Part shown: in pieces, positions 27,222 to 36,476 of the stretch
Layout: each line of letters starts with the position of its first letter
Position numbering within the stretch: the stretch's first letter is position 1
NCBI GenBank assembly: GCA_903927965.1
Contig: CAIYPA010000005.1
Span: forward strand, 1-57,142
Direction: 5' to 3'
Length of the DNA stretch: 57,142 nt
Source: an uncultured Bacteroidia bacterium
Lineage (GTDB): Bacteria; Bacteroidota; Bacteroidia; Bacteroidales; Prolixibacteraceae
Translations under genes and position numbers: made by a program
The notes under the pieces: generated by a model
The model's input: the letters and a program-made list of their open reading frames with translations, nothing else
Told to the model about the DNA's origin: nothing
Databases searched by the model: none

Positions 27222-29561
27222 TCATTCCTTAATTCTTTCCCCCCAACTGTTCATCTGGTTCGGTTTCATCGGAATAGCCGAAATGACAAATGATTTGGGT
27301 TTTTCACCGGTATAGAGTACAACCTCTTCCCCTTTTTTCAGGCTCAAATCGATCAACCCATCATAAAGGGTGAAATTGGCGGTTTTCGAACCGGCAATTT
27401 TTATCGCCCCTTTTAAATCACACCTGATCCTGCAAGGTTCACCGGCCAGACTTTTAATCCGGATAAATTGGGTCTCCCCCGATTTCCGAACGGCACTGAC
27501 CAGAAAAGCACCTTGCGCCCTAAGGTTGTAAAAACTGGCATCTTTCCAGGATATTGGCATCGCTGGAAAGACACGGATCGTTCCGCCCCAATCCTGGAAA
27601 AGCATATCCAGCATACTCCGCGAGGCCGAAATTGGTGACTCGAAAGTCGGGTTTTCACGCTCGCTATAGAAAGTATTTGCCGTGACCGTTGGGATTCTTG
27701 CAGGTTGGGGAGGCACGCCAAACCGGGGAAGCAGTTCGAGCGAACGGTTCAACCATTTCAGTGCATTGTCGCCATCACCCAGGGAAGCCCACAATGAGGA
27801 AGCTCCCGAGAATTTGTAAATGCAGTTGTCGCCATCGAGATCGGTAAAATGCTGGACCGATTTCCGCATCAAGGGGATCCGCTCTGGCGCATTGTCAATC
27901 GTTGTGTCGTAGAGCGGGAAGATTGTAAAGAGGTGACTGTAATGGCGGTGGGGTTTTTCAAAAGGCTGATCTTTACCAATCATGATCCCATCATTGTTGA
28001 TATTAAAATCCTGCATTTTCGTCAGCCGGTCTTTCCATTTCGGCAATAAGGGATCGTCAATCTTCAACCGGTTGGCACAGTCGATCAATGTTTTGAATCC
28101 CCATCTTGCCAAAGCAATGTTCAGGCTGGTTTCCTTTGCATTCCCATATTCATCGGAGTAAGTGTAAGGAATATGGTACTTCCCATCATCGCCCAGGTAA
28201 AGGATACGCAGATAAACATTGAAGGTTCGGCGCAAAAGCGGGTAAACCTCTTGCCTCAACCTTATATCGTCCATGGTGCGCCTGTTGTGAAGATAGTACA
28301 TTTGCATCAGCCAGGGTAGTACAATGATATTGAGCTCTTTATCGTTATCTTTGTCATCCGATAAAAACAAAGGTGCGTACAGATCATCAAAAGCCACAGG
28401 GTTCCGTATGCCTGCGCAATCGGACTGAAATCCCTCGGTGACATTGGCGACCAACTGGTCCTTGTGCCTGTCGAGGAGCTGATACAAGTTGTCTTCCAAA
28501 TCAGTGTGATTGGTAGTCCCTAAGGTATAGTAAGTTAACTGGACATTCAGGTTCATCCACAGCATTGGCCATGCAGTCGGTTTGAACCATGGACCAAGAA
28601 GGTCGATAACTGGCCGGTTTGGGTGCGTTGCACTGGCCAATTTGTACAACTGGATCCAGTAGAAACTCTCCATACGGGCATCGGGGAGTGTAGCAAAACT
28701 TTGGGGATAGAAATCGTGCCACCAGGCACGGTGGGCCTTTTCAACAGAAGCCATATTCTTTGTTTGTGCTACTTTTATCGTGGCAACTGCATCAATCGCC
28801 GAACCATTTGCAGGTTTTCTGTATTTACCCCAACGGTTGGCAACGGTTACTAAAACTGTCCGCGAACCATCGGGATTTGATTTGTCGCTCCAAGCAGTGG
28901 CATAGTCGTCTCCCATTAGCAAATCCTGCGTCACGGTTTCAATGCCTTCTATTTCTTCGATTCGGAAGGGGGGATTCTGTTTGTATTCAACGTTCAGCTC
29001 CAATCCCATTGCCCTCTTGGCAATGTACCTTGCGCTTTGGGCCAATTGGGGACGCAATCTGAATTTTGCATCCTTCTCTTTTCCAGTGCCTTTCAGATCC
29101 ATAACAATAAATTCCTCATTGGAAGGCACATAGCAACGAAAGGTGATCGTCCCGGTAGTTGTGGTGAGGACTCCGCGGATTTCAGCGTTCCACAAATCCT
29201 GCCTCAATTCGGTTTTTGTAATTTCTCCAACAGGTGTGAGCAGCAACTGACCAATCGGGAGCCTGCACGATTCGTAGGCATTGGCCCCTTTTATCCGGTG
29301 GTCATACACGTCGGTCCGGCCAATTTCAAACCTCAGAGTATTGGGTTCAACATCATCTCTGAAAAGAATTGTGCCAAGCAATCCGTTTCCAACGAAAGCA
29401 CCTGCAAAATAATCTTCTGGAACCCTGTCCCAGATCAGGTCGTGTTGTGCCATAAAGGTTGGCCAGTTGACATCCAACTGAACCAACGATTTTTTGGGTG
29501 CTGCTTCACCGAATGTTATATTATACAGAAACAGCCAGATTAGAATAACCGCTTTTCTCAT
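27222..29561 (-). CDS. GH95 family alpha-L-fucosidase/galactosidase-like enzyme
   Basis: The product is 779 residues with a signal peptide (about residues 1-20). The N-terminal sandwich carries 'FVGNGLLGTILF', 'RFEIGRTDVYDHR' and 'LPIGQLLLTP'. The (alpha/alpha)6 domain has 'WPMLWMNLNVQLTYYT', where Asn337 and Asn339 correspond to the two Asn residues that activate water in GH95, and 'HRHYSHLFTIFPLYD', a GH95 signature. GH95 enzymes are inverting alpha-1,2-L-fucosidases or alpha-L-galactosidases. The match is partial (the usual 'NINxQMNYWP' is altered), so this is a divergent member whose sugar is uncertain. Its ATG overlaps the upstream stop in an ATGA arrangement, so it is translationally coupled to the lyase-like gene. 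It is the last gene of the core operon. Confidence 0.85.
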   Translation of the reverse strand: MRKAVILIWLFLYNITFGEAAPKKSLVQLDVNWPTFMAQHDLIWDRVPEDYFAGAFVGNGLLGTILFRDDVEPNTLRFEIGRTDVYDHRIKGANAYESCRLPIGQLLLTPVGEITKTELRQDLWNAEIRGVLTTTTGTITFRCYVPSNEEFIVMDLKGTGKEKDAKFRLRPQLAQSARYIAKRAMGLELNVEYKQNPPFRIEEIEGIETVTQDLLMGDDYATAWSDKSNPDGSRTVLVTVANRWGKYRKPANGSAIDAVATIKVAQTKNMASVEKAHRAWWHDFYPQSFATLPDARMESFYWIQLYKLASATHPNRPVIDLLGPWFKPTAWPMLWMNLNVQLTYYTLGTTNHTDLEDNLYQLLDRHKDQLVANVTEGFQSDCAGIRNPVAFDDLYAPLFLSDDKDNDKELNIIVLPWLMQMYYLHNRRTMDDIRLRQEVYPLLRRTFNVYLRILYLGDDGKYHIPYTYSDEYGNAKETSLNIALARWGFKTLIDCANRLKIDDPLLPKWKDRLTKMQDFNINNDGIMIGKDQPFEKPHRHYSHLFTIFPLYDTTIDNAPERIPLMRKSVQHFTDLDGDNCIYKFSGASSLWASLGDGDNALKWLNRSLELLPRFGVPPQPARIPTVTANTFYSERENPTFESPISASRSMLDMLFQDWGGTIRVFPAMPISWKDASFYNLRAQGAFLVSAVRKSGETQFIRIKSLAGEPCRIRCDLKGAIKIAGSKTANFTLYDGLIDLSLKKGEEVVLYTGEKPKSFVISAIPMKPNQMNSWGERIKE

Positions 29562-30295
29562 TGTTTGTATTTTTCCAGGATTGGTTGACCGATTTCCACG
29601 CCATCGACATTAAAAAGGAAATTGGCAGGCAGCGGATTTGGATTGTAATATTCAAGACGCTTATTGTTTAGCAAATCGGATTTCACCCCAAGTTTCCCGG
29701 AAGGAGTTAAAACAGAAATATCCACTATCCCATTTTCCTCTTCTACTTTGACCTGAGCCTTTAAGACATTTTGCCTGAACTTCTGAAAATCGGCATCGCT
29801 CTTTATCCCTTCCTGCACCTTCCACCACATGGCAATTCTTGCAGTCCCGTTATCGGGATGCCTGAGCGTCAGTCGTAAAGCTTCATTGTGTACCAGATGA
29901 AATGCTTCCCGTGAAGGGTTATACTGAAATCCATCATTGTAAAGGTATGCTTTGACATCTTTTCCTGCATTGTCCCAAAGGATACGGAAGGCAACCGCCA
30001 CATCTTCAAAGCGGGCGGTAAAAGTATTTGTTTCATCAAAAGAAGCTTTTTCACCGGGTTTGGGGACTTCAATCTTTGTGTTGCCCATCCAGATTTCATC
30101 AAAGGTATTGGGTAAAATGATTGTTGAATTGAGGTAGTTGTAAATGCAGTTGTGGTCTTTTTCGCCCGAAACCAGCATCACAAATTCGCCCTTGTTCTGC
30201 GCAGATTGCATAAAGGGCATAAGGTGGCGGGTTTTGCCCCAACCACCGTTTGCCGGATAATTGGCGGGCATCAAGTGCTTCATTTTCTCCCCCAT
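29558..30295 (-). CDS. C-terminal half of interrupted lyase-like protein
   Basis: This 245-codon frame starts at an ATG two codons after the TAA that ends the upstream frame (30302-31474), in the same reading frame. It has no signal peptide, begins abruptly with 'MGEKMKHLMPANYPANGGWG', and is beta-rich ('GEFVMLVSGEKDHNCIY', 'GTARIAMWWKVQEG'), like the C-terminal beta-sandwich of toroid-type polysaccharide lyases. On its own it would lack export and the helical catalytic half. I read it as the 3' part of one gene of about 638 codons. Its stop overlaps the GH95 start (ATGA), so re-initiation at 30295 could still deliver ribosomes to GH95. Confidence 0.75.
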   Translation of the reverse strand: MGEKMKHLMPANYPANGGWGKTRHLMPFMQSAQNKGEFVMLVSGEKDHNCIYNYLNSTIILPNTFDEIWMGNTKIEVPKPGEKASFDETNTFTARFEDVAVAFRILWDNAGKDVKAYLYNDGFQYNPSREAFHLVHNEALRLTLRHPDNGTARIAMWWKVQEGIKSDADFQKFRQNVLKAQVKVEEENGIVDISVLTPSGKLGVKSDLLNNKRLEYYNPNPLPANFLFNVDGVEIGQPILEKYKQ

Positions 30296-30301
30296 TCCTT
30301 C

Positions 30302-31474
30302 TTAACCCCATGTGCCATAATGGTCGCCACGTCCTTCCATTACATAGACGATATTGGGCATTTCAGGGATTTTCGGACTGCTCAGATAGATCACAAAAGG
30401 TTTGTCATCAGGACTGTATGCCTGGTTCGATGAGGCAATCGAAACTTTATTTCCAACAAAGTCACAGGCATAGGCATTTGCGAGGCTGTCCCAACGCTGC
30501 ACAATGAACCTGTTTTTATGGTCCTTCAACTCTTTCTGTTGTGGAGTAAGACCTATCTTCTGAAGTTCTGCAAGGCAGATCTGGTGAAACAGGTGGTTGT
30601 TCTTGTTCTCCCCACCCAAAAGTGGGATCAGGTATTTTTCCTCCAAAAGGTCGCGACCGAATACGCGGTTGTAATCGCGGCTATGGGCACCACCAAGAAA
30701 CCCGCCGAGCTGGTTATAGTGGGAGCATAAATCGTTCAGGAAAAACCGGAGTGCATCTGAAGCTTTCGCCTTCAGATCGGGATCTGTCGTAAGCCGATGG
30801 ATCAGCAGTAAGGATTCCAGGTCAACACCGCAATAGGTTGGGCTATCGTATTCGCGGTTACCAAACCGGGCGATGTGATTGAGCCAGATGTCAAAAAATT
30901 TACGACTTTCCTCAACCACCGAAGGTTGTTTGTAAACCTGACCCAAGGCTGCCAAATTCCAGATCCTCATCACATATATATTTGTATATGTGATTCTTAT
31001 TGGTTGATTTCGAACCCCCTTGAGTGCGTATTCAAATATCTGGTCCAACGTCTTCCGTGCTTCCACCGACAGTCGGTCATCAAAAAGGAGTTTGATCAGA
31101 ATACCGTACTGGACACAAAATTCCACATTGTTCCCATCGCCCACATCGCCACTTGTTTCGGACCATCCCCAGTACATATTTCCATAACTTGGGGCAGTGG
31201 GATCAGTGATCACCCTGGTCTGGACCAATTTCAAAGCCCATTCCATTTGCTTGTCATTCAGGAATCGGATATCGAGTGCATCCAACAAAAACAGAAACAC
31301 ATCGCGCACACCCAACTGTGGTGGCGACTGTTGCAGTGCCTTCCATTGCTGCTCAAGGGTTGCCTTGCGAGCTGCAGGGTTGGGCATTTCGGGTATTTGC
31401 TGCTTTGTCCCGGATTGAGCAAAAGCAGCAACTTCAGATGCCAGAATGAAGAGGATAAAGACGTATCTTAGCAT
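30302..31474 (-). CDS. N-terminal half of interrupted lyase-like protein
   Basis: The product is 390 residues with a signal peptide cut near 'EVAAFAQ'. The body is helical with many Trp/Tyr/Arg ('GNMYWGWSETSGDVGDGNNV', 'RITYTNIYVMRIWNL', 'YDSPTYCGVDLESLLL', 'GGAHSRDYNR'), as in (alpha/alpha)-toroid lyases; the 'HSRDYNR' segment is a plausible active-site loop. The frame stops at TAA (30302-30304) and continues in the same frame with 'EGMGEKMKHL'. A single base change from a Lys, Glu or Gln codon would explain it. The intact parent would have toroid plus sandwich, matching its neighbour at 31512-33245 in design but not in sequence. The family is not recognised. Confidence 0.75.
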   Translation of the reverse strand: MLRYVFILFILASEVAAFAQSGTKQQIPEMPNPAARKATLEQQWKALQQSPPQLGVRDVFLFLLDALDIRFLNDKQMEWALKLVQTRVITDPTAPSYGNMYWGWSETSGDVGDGNNVEFCVQYGILIKLLFDDRLSVEARKTLDQIFEYALKGVRNQPIRITYTNIYVMRIWNLAALGQVYKQPSVVEESRKFFDIWLNHIARFGNREYDSPTYCGVDLESLLLIHRLTTDPDLKAKASDALRFFLNDLCSHYNQLGGFLGGAHSRDYNRVFGRDLLEEKYLIPLLGGENKNNHLFHQICLAELQKIGLTPQQKELKDHKNRFIVQRWDSLANAYACDFVGNKVSIASSNQAYSPDDKPFVIYLSSPKIPEMPNIVYVMEGRGDHYGTWG

Positions 31475-31511
31475 TTTGGGGGAATTATTTCAAATGGAAT
31501 CTCTAATTTGC

Positions 31512-33245
31512 CTATTCTATTGTAAACTCAAACTCGCAGGGAGCGTAATTGGTAAAATAGAGGCAGTCGGCCTGCAATTTTGGGAGTGCGCCCCTCAGTT
31601 GAGTCCATTTGTGGGCAACTACACCAGGGCCTATTTTTATCTCATCATTGCCTTTCCGGTAGGTTGCGTATTCCCCGTTTTTCATGAGATAAGCGTCGCT
31701 GATCCCTTGTTTTTGGGACACATTCGACAATTTGCCGCCCGTTCGGAAAGCCAATTCCAAAGTAACAGGAAGATTTTTGGGCCCGTCAACTACTATTTTC
31801 AGATTTGCTTTCCCATTGGTTTCGGTCACATAAATTTTGGTGTTCAGGGTTTGAACTTCCGATTGCACCCTCTCGGTTCTTGGAACTTTGCCCCATGCTT
31901 CCCCCTCAGCTGGAATCTTCTCTTTTGGCAAAGGTTGGTAATAAGGTCCATTGATTGAGGAGGTTAAGACATATGTCCCACCTTCTTTTACCATTTGCTG
32001 ACTCTGGAACTGCCCTTTTCCGAAGAATGAGGAAGATAGTCGAACCGCTTCAAGTGCCGCCGCCCCTTTAAAAAAGGTGAAAAACGTTGTGTTATTGGTA
32101 ATGACCGACATGTCAACATTGTCCTTCCTGATCCTGACAATATCCGAATAGGTGAAATCCTTTTGGTAAGTAGTCGGAATGGGGTCTCCTTCGGGCAAGT
32201 CCTGCATCAGTGAGCTATCTTCGAGGAAATAGGGCAACATGTACTTCAGCTGCGCCACCGGCACCGTTTCTTCGATGTATTTGACCATTCCCGCAAAACG
32301 ATTGTCCTTGTCGAGCAGGGCCATGTAGTTATAGGCCAGGTAATAACCGTTCAGGTTGCTCTGCTGGTATTTGTCCTGCCGATTGGACGATTCGGTGACG
32401 ATCTCTCCATTGGCATGGACGAAATAGAAGGTCAGGTTCAGATTTTTCCGGACATCATCGTAAAGAGAGGTGAACCCCATCCTTTTGGCCATCTGAATCA
32501 GGCTCCTGTTGGTAGTGGGGGTATAGACAGCGGTACTTCTTTCATTGTACTGGCCATCGGGATCAATGTCGATTTTTTCGGCCAGCCATTGCTCCACCCT
32601 GGCCTGATAGGCAGGATTTGGAAAAAAGGAGTTGAGATATGCCAGTGCGCCAGATATCACCCAGCGGTGATTTGGGGTATGGACACCTCCGACTGAAAGT
32701 GCCTTCCCAGCATTCAGAAGGTATTGCTTGATGAGGGAAGGGAATTGTCCATAATCCAACTTGTCGTTTTTCAGCATGATCGAATAAGCCAGGGCCAATG
32801 GATAGATCGTGAACCCAAGGTCGGGGGTTGAGTGGAAATTGGTGGAGATCAGATCGATCGTGCCATCTTCATGTTGCAACTTCAGCAAACCATTAGCAGC
32901 AAGCGTCAAACGGCGGAGAACCTCTTTTGATTTGTAAAAATCCGACTTCGGCGATACATAGCCACACATCAATGTTTCAATCAGTTGTGCAGTCCCCATC
33001 GGTGAAACCACACTGTCACCATCGAACACAGCTCCATAATAGACATTGTTCGGTTGGATCCATTGCCTGCCCATGGCATTTGGGATCTCCTTGTCATTCA
33101 GCCTTATTAGCTCCCCAAGCAGCTCCTTTTTATTGTAAGGTGCCTTAAGCCCATCGGCTAGGGCAAGGTTGCATCCAATAATTGCAAAAAATAAAGCAAT
33201 ACCTATTTTCCCAAAGCTGATCCTAATTTTCGTAGAATGGTTCAT
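31512..33245 (-). CDS. Secreted uncharacterised protein with polysaccharide-lyase-like architecture
   Basis: The product is 577 residues with an N-terminal signal peptide cut near 'CNLALADG'. The first 340 residues are helical with 'GVHTPNHRWVISGALAYL' near residue 190 and 'DGQYNERSTAVYTPTTNRSL' near 230. His, Asn, Arg and Tyr in such loops are typical of toroid lyases that act on uronic acids. The remainder is beta-rich, with 'DIVRIRKDNVDMSVITNN' and a 'ATYRKGNDEIKIGPGVVAHK' ending. It lies directly after a GH105 gene, whose family removes the unsaturated uronic acid that a lyase makes. This supports, but does not prove, a lyase role. I cannot name a PL family from memory. Confidence 0.82.
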   Translation of the reverse strand: MNHSTKIRISFGKIGIALFFAIIGCNLALADGLKAPYNKKELLGELIRLNDKEIPNAMGRQWIQPNNVYYGAVFDGDSVVSPMGTAQLIETLMCGYVSPKSDFYKSKEVLRRLTLAANGLLKLQHEDGTIDLISTNFHSTPDLGFTIYPLALAYSIMLKNDKLDYGQFPSLIKQYLLNAGKALSVGGVHTPNHRWVISGALAYLNSFFPNPAYQARVEQWLAEKIDIDPDGQYNERSTAVYTPTTNRSLIQMAKRMGFTSLYDDVRKNLNLTFYFVHANGEIVTESSNRQDKYQQSNLNGYYLAYNYMALLDKDNRFAGMVKYIEETVPVAQLKYMLPYFLEDSSLMQDLPEGDPIPTTYQKDFTYSDIVRIRKDNVDMSVITNNTTFFTFFKGAAALEAVRLSSSFFGKGQFQSQQMVKEGGTYVLTSSINGPYYQPLPKEKIPAEGEAWGKVPRTERVQSEVQTLNTKIYVTETNGKANLKIVVDGPKNLPVTLELAFRTGGKLSNVSQKQGISDAYLMKNGEYATYRKGNDEIKIGPGVVAHKWTQLRGALPKLQADCLYFTNYAPCEFEFTIE

Positions 33246-33266
33246 TTTCTGATGTATTTGTTTTTG

Positions 33267-34427
33267 TTATTTTTCCAACTTCCCATATTCAATGAGGAAC
33301 ATAATGTATGAACCAATTGCATAATTCACCCCTTCTTTTGTATTCCTGCCGAAATAGTAGGCACGGTCGCCAATACAGGTTCCTTCACAGACCTTTGTTG
33401 GGATCAGGTACTTTCCATCCCTTTTTACTGCAAAGCCCAGCAATCCATTGTATGATTTTTCGATTACCGGAAGGAAGGTCTTTTTGTCCAGCACCTTTTT
33501 TTCAAGCCCAATGGTGATCCCATAGGCAAACATCGCAGAACACGAACTCTCAATAAAATTAGCCGTACTATTGGGATAAATGGGCAACTGGTACCACAAT
33601 CCAGTTTTTTTATCCTGAAGGGCGGGCAAGTTCCGCGTAATTTCCTTTAATTCCTTGGCAAATGTTTTGAAATAGGAGGACTTGGCAGGGACTGTATTCA
33701 AAGCATCGGCCAATGCCATCACCACCCAACCATTGCCGCGCCCCCAGAATTCGATACTGGTCCGTTGGGGTGTCATCTTCGCCCAGCCAACCTGACTACA
33801 TCGGTCTTTGTAGTCATCGTTATCGTCGTCATACCCATGTACCCAGAGTCCCCATTTTTTATCGGCAAGCTTTTCCTTATGTATCCGATATTGCTTCAGA
33901 AGCTCCAGGATGTATTTCTCGTCACCTGTATAACGGTACATTTCAAGCAGATACATGCTGATCATGTAAATGGTATCGTCCCACATCTCAATGGTTTCCG
34001 TCCTGTGCGAAACCCCACCTGCTTTTGTTCGGGGAGTGGTCAGATAATCGGCAAATATCTTATTGGCTTTTTCAATGTATTTGGGATCGCCTGTGATCTT
34101 TGCCAGAAAAGCCATCCCATGCCCCGAAGCTACCGCGTTGGGATGCATTCCATTCGCATCGTTCATCGTAAGGTCCATAGCCTTCCAGATGTAATCCAGA
34201 TAGACCAGTTTTTCAGATTCCGGCCTGGAATTGTAAAGGTGGACCATTGAATTCAACATTGTTGCCTGACCCCAGTCCCATTTGTACTGACCGGCTGGCA
34301 TAAATACTTCGCGGCCATATACATCCAGCGAATCGATCTGTGCCTGAACAGGATTATTCGTCTGTGCCTGGACTGTTTTTATGCTCAGCAGTATGATAAA
34401 GCAGTAGAATACAATTTGTTTATTCAT
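33267..34427 (-). CDS. GH105 unsaturated glucuronyl/galacturonyl hydrolase
   Basis: The product is 386 residues with a signal peptide cut near 'KTVQAQ'. It is an (alpha/alpha)6 barrel of the GH88/GH105 group: 'YKWDWGQATML', 'HRTETIEMWDDTIYMISMYL' with the Asp150-Asp151 pair at the family's catalytic position, 'WARMT'-like 'GWAKMTPQRTSIEFWGRGNGW', and 'MALADALNTVP'. Such enzymes hydrate the 4,5-unsaturated uronic acid at the non-reducing end left by a polysaccharide lyase. It therefore implies that a lyase acts upstream and that the target contains galacturonate or glucuronate. It sits 21 bp from the lyase-like gene and 33 bp from GH27 in one operon. A signal peptide puts it in the periplasm. 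Confidence 0.92.
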   Translation of the reverse strand: MNKQIVFYCFIILLSIKTVQAQTNNPVQAQIDSLDVYGREVFMPAGQYKWDWGQATMLNSMVHLYNSRPESEKLVYLDYIWKAMDLTMNDANGMHPNAVASGHGMAFLAKITGDPKYIEKANKIFADYLTTPRTKAGGVSHRTETIEMWDDTIYMISMYLLEMYRYTGDEKYILELLKQYRIHKEKLADKKWGLWVHGYDDDNDDYKDRCSQVGWAKMTPQRTSIEFWGRGNGWVVMALADALNTVPAKSSYFKTFAKELKEITRNLPALQDKKTGLWYQLPIYPNSTANFIESSCSAMFAYGITIGLEKKVLDKKTFLPVIEKSYNGLLGFAVKRDGKYLIPTKVCEGTCIGDRAYYFGRNTKEGVNYAIGSYIMFLIEYGKLEK

Positions 34428-34460
34428 ATTTTCCGATTTCTATTTTCTATTTTCCAATTT

Positions 34461-36476
34461 CTATTTCGGAACCATTCGTAGCAACTTAACACCATGATAA
34501 GGGATTTCTGTACCAAACGTCCTATAAAATTCGCCCAAATCCTTTTGTCTCCACACATCACCGAGGTTCCATTTCCCTTTCAATCCAATTTTTTCAAAAT
34601 CAAAGATAAACAGTTTCTCCGGTTCGTTGCCCCAACGAAAATATGATTGTGGTGTTTTCCCATAGTCGTCGGTATAAAACAAGCCAATAGCAAAGGATCC
34701 ATCCTCCAAAGGTTTCAACCAGATTTGGACCCCGTTTTCATCAGACACGAGCCGTGCAGGTTTACCCAATGGATCCTGGTTAATTTCGATAACCTCATCG
34801 TTGGTAAGCAGGTTCAAGGTAAAATCATCCAACTGTTCTATGGGGCAACCGATCAACAAGGGTGCTGCCAGTAAACTGAAAATGGAGACATGGCTGTATT
34901 GTTCGTCAGGCGTCAATCTGGTCGGATGCATCTCCATCGGGCCCATGCTCACATTTCCAAGGACCATCATGTCGGGATCGTTCCAGTTACCTGGTCCGCC
35001 ATAATCGCCCCATTTGTCGATTGTAAAAGCAAGCGAATAGAGGCTTGGCCAGCTGTCGCGGATATCGGGACCGGTCCGCCAAGCGTTGGTCAAACGGACC
35101 CAATCACCGGCTTTTTCGATCGGTGCATTGTTGGAGATGCTGAAAACCACATCCCTACCCGACTTCCTGAGGGCTTCAGACATGCGTTCGGTGGAAGTCA
35201 CATCGATACGCCAGTCATATTTAAGGTAGTCGAAACCCCATTCGGCCATTTGCAGCGCATCATTTTTTTCAAACCGGTACTTCCCGATCGGAGCGGAAGA
35301 ACGCCTGTTTTCCTTGAGGGGTTGATGTTTTTCACCCCCTTTTTCAAAATCGGAGGAAGCACCCGGATAACCGGCATAACTATAAACGTATGGTGTTGAA
35401 TAAATTCCAGCCTTCAATCCGAGGGAATGGATCGTATCGACCATCTCTTTGATTTTGGGAAACTTACTGTTTGGCTGCAAAGCGTTCAGTTTGCCCCCAC
35501 GGAACCCCTGCCATGAATCATCGATGTTGATATAGCTCCACCCGTGATCGCTTAAACCACTTGTGACCATCTCATTCGCCGTCGCAATCACCTTTTCCCT
35601 GTCTATCTTTTCGGCCCACGAATTCCAACCATTCCAGCCAATTGGCGGGGTAAGGGAAATGGTATCCCCGATGCATATTTTCAGCAGTTTGGTAGCTTCT
35701 CCCAACTCGTTTTTTGCCTTTAACGTGGCATGATAGGTTCCCCGTTTGCCAACTTTACCAGTGATGATCCCAGTCCGGGAATCCAGCTTCAGACCTTTGG
35801 GCAGGTTCTCTGCCGCGAACACCAAGGGACGTTTGCCAGTTGTTGAGATGGTATAAAAAAATGGATTGCCGGGTGTGGCACCGAAGATTTTGGCAGAATT
35901 GATCCTCGGTGTTTGCGGGAAATCGGGCGTCAGGATCACCCTTACACCCGTATTTGGGATCAATTTTGGAAGGGAGTCACCAATCATTTCAAATTTGGCA
36001 TTGGCCCAATCGCAATAGGTCATTTTGTTTTTCAAGCCACCGATGTCGTCAGTAACCAGTAGTCCGAGCCTTTGGATCCCTTTCAGGTTCACATCGATCT
36101 TTTTTGCCCTGTCACCGACCTTCATTTCACCGCTTTCGAAAAGTATTTTCCGATCGCCTATGACATAGAACTTTATGGGAATCGCCTTATTCGCCAGATC
36201 ATCTGCACCAACCTCAGCCGTAAAACGTAAACCATTTCCGTTGAGGAAGAAGGGAAACACTGCAGTCGTGATCGAACCAATTCCTCTTCGGTAAGGAACA
36301 CCCCCAATGCGGATGGTATCCTTCATGTAACTACCTTTTGCCTTTACAGGACGTATCCCCTCCGAAAACGAAACGATCCGCAGGTCATCAACCCAAACAA
36401 TGGAACCTTTTTCCTGGCAAGATCCAAAAAATAACCAAAAACTGATTAGGATGAGCAACTTAGTTACACCTTTCAT
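34461..36476 (-). CDS. GH27 alpha-galactosidase-like lipoprotein with NPCBM domain, copy 1
   Basis: The product is 671 residues. A lipobox 'LFFGSC' (Cys20) is followed by an NPCBM sugar-binding domain (about 25-165), an Ig-like linker domain (about 190-275), and a GH27 barrel starting 'TPPIGWNGWNSWA'. The nucleophile is Asp421 in 'YLKYDW' and the acid/base is Asp471 in 'RTGPDIRDSW'. 'NWNDPDMMVLG' and 'AAPLLIGCPIEQL' are further GH27 marks. The family includes alpha-galactosidases and beta-L-arabinopyranosidases. The start codon overlaps the stop of the upstream paralogue (ATGA), so the two are translationally coupled. By eye roughly two thirds of residues are shared, most in the barrel, suggesting duplication and then divergence in the binding domain. 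Confidence 0.95.
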   Translation of the reverse strand: MKGVTKLLILISFWLFFGSCQEKGSIVWVDDLRIVSFSEGIRPVKAKGSYMKDTIRIGGVPYRRGIGSITTAVFPFFLNGNGLRFTAEVGADDLANKAIPIKFYVIGDRKILFESGEMKVGDRAKKIDVNLKGIQRLGLLVTDDIGGLKNKMTYCDWANAKFEMIGDSLPKLIPNTGVRVILTPDFPQTPRINSAKIFGATPGNPFFYTISTTGKRPLVFAAENLPKGLKLDSRTGIITGKVGKRGTYHATLKAKNELGEATKLLKICIGDTISLTPPIGWNGWNSWAEKIDREKVIATANEMVTSGLSDHGWSYINIDDSWQGFRGGKLNALQPNSKFPKIKEMVDTIHSLGLKAGIYSTPYVYSYAGYPGASSDFEKGGEKHQPLKENRRSSAPIGKYRFEKNDALQMAEWGFDYLKYDWRIDVTSTERMSEALRKSGRDVVFSISNNAPIEKAGDWVRLTNAWRTGPDIRDSWPSLYSLAFTIDKWGDYGGPGNWNDPDMMVLGNVSMGPMEMHPTRLTPDEQYSHVSIFSLLAAPLLIGCPIEQLDDFTLNLLTNDEVIEINQDPLGKPARLVSDENGVQIWLKPLEDGSFAIGLFYTDDYGKTPQSYFRWGNEPEKLFIFDFEKIGLKGKWNLGDVWRQKDLGEFYRTFGTEIPYHGVKLLRMVPK

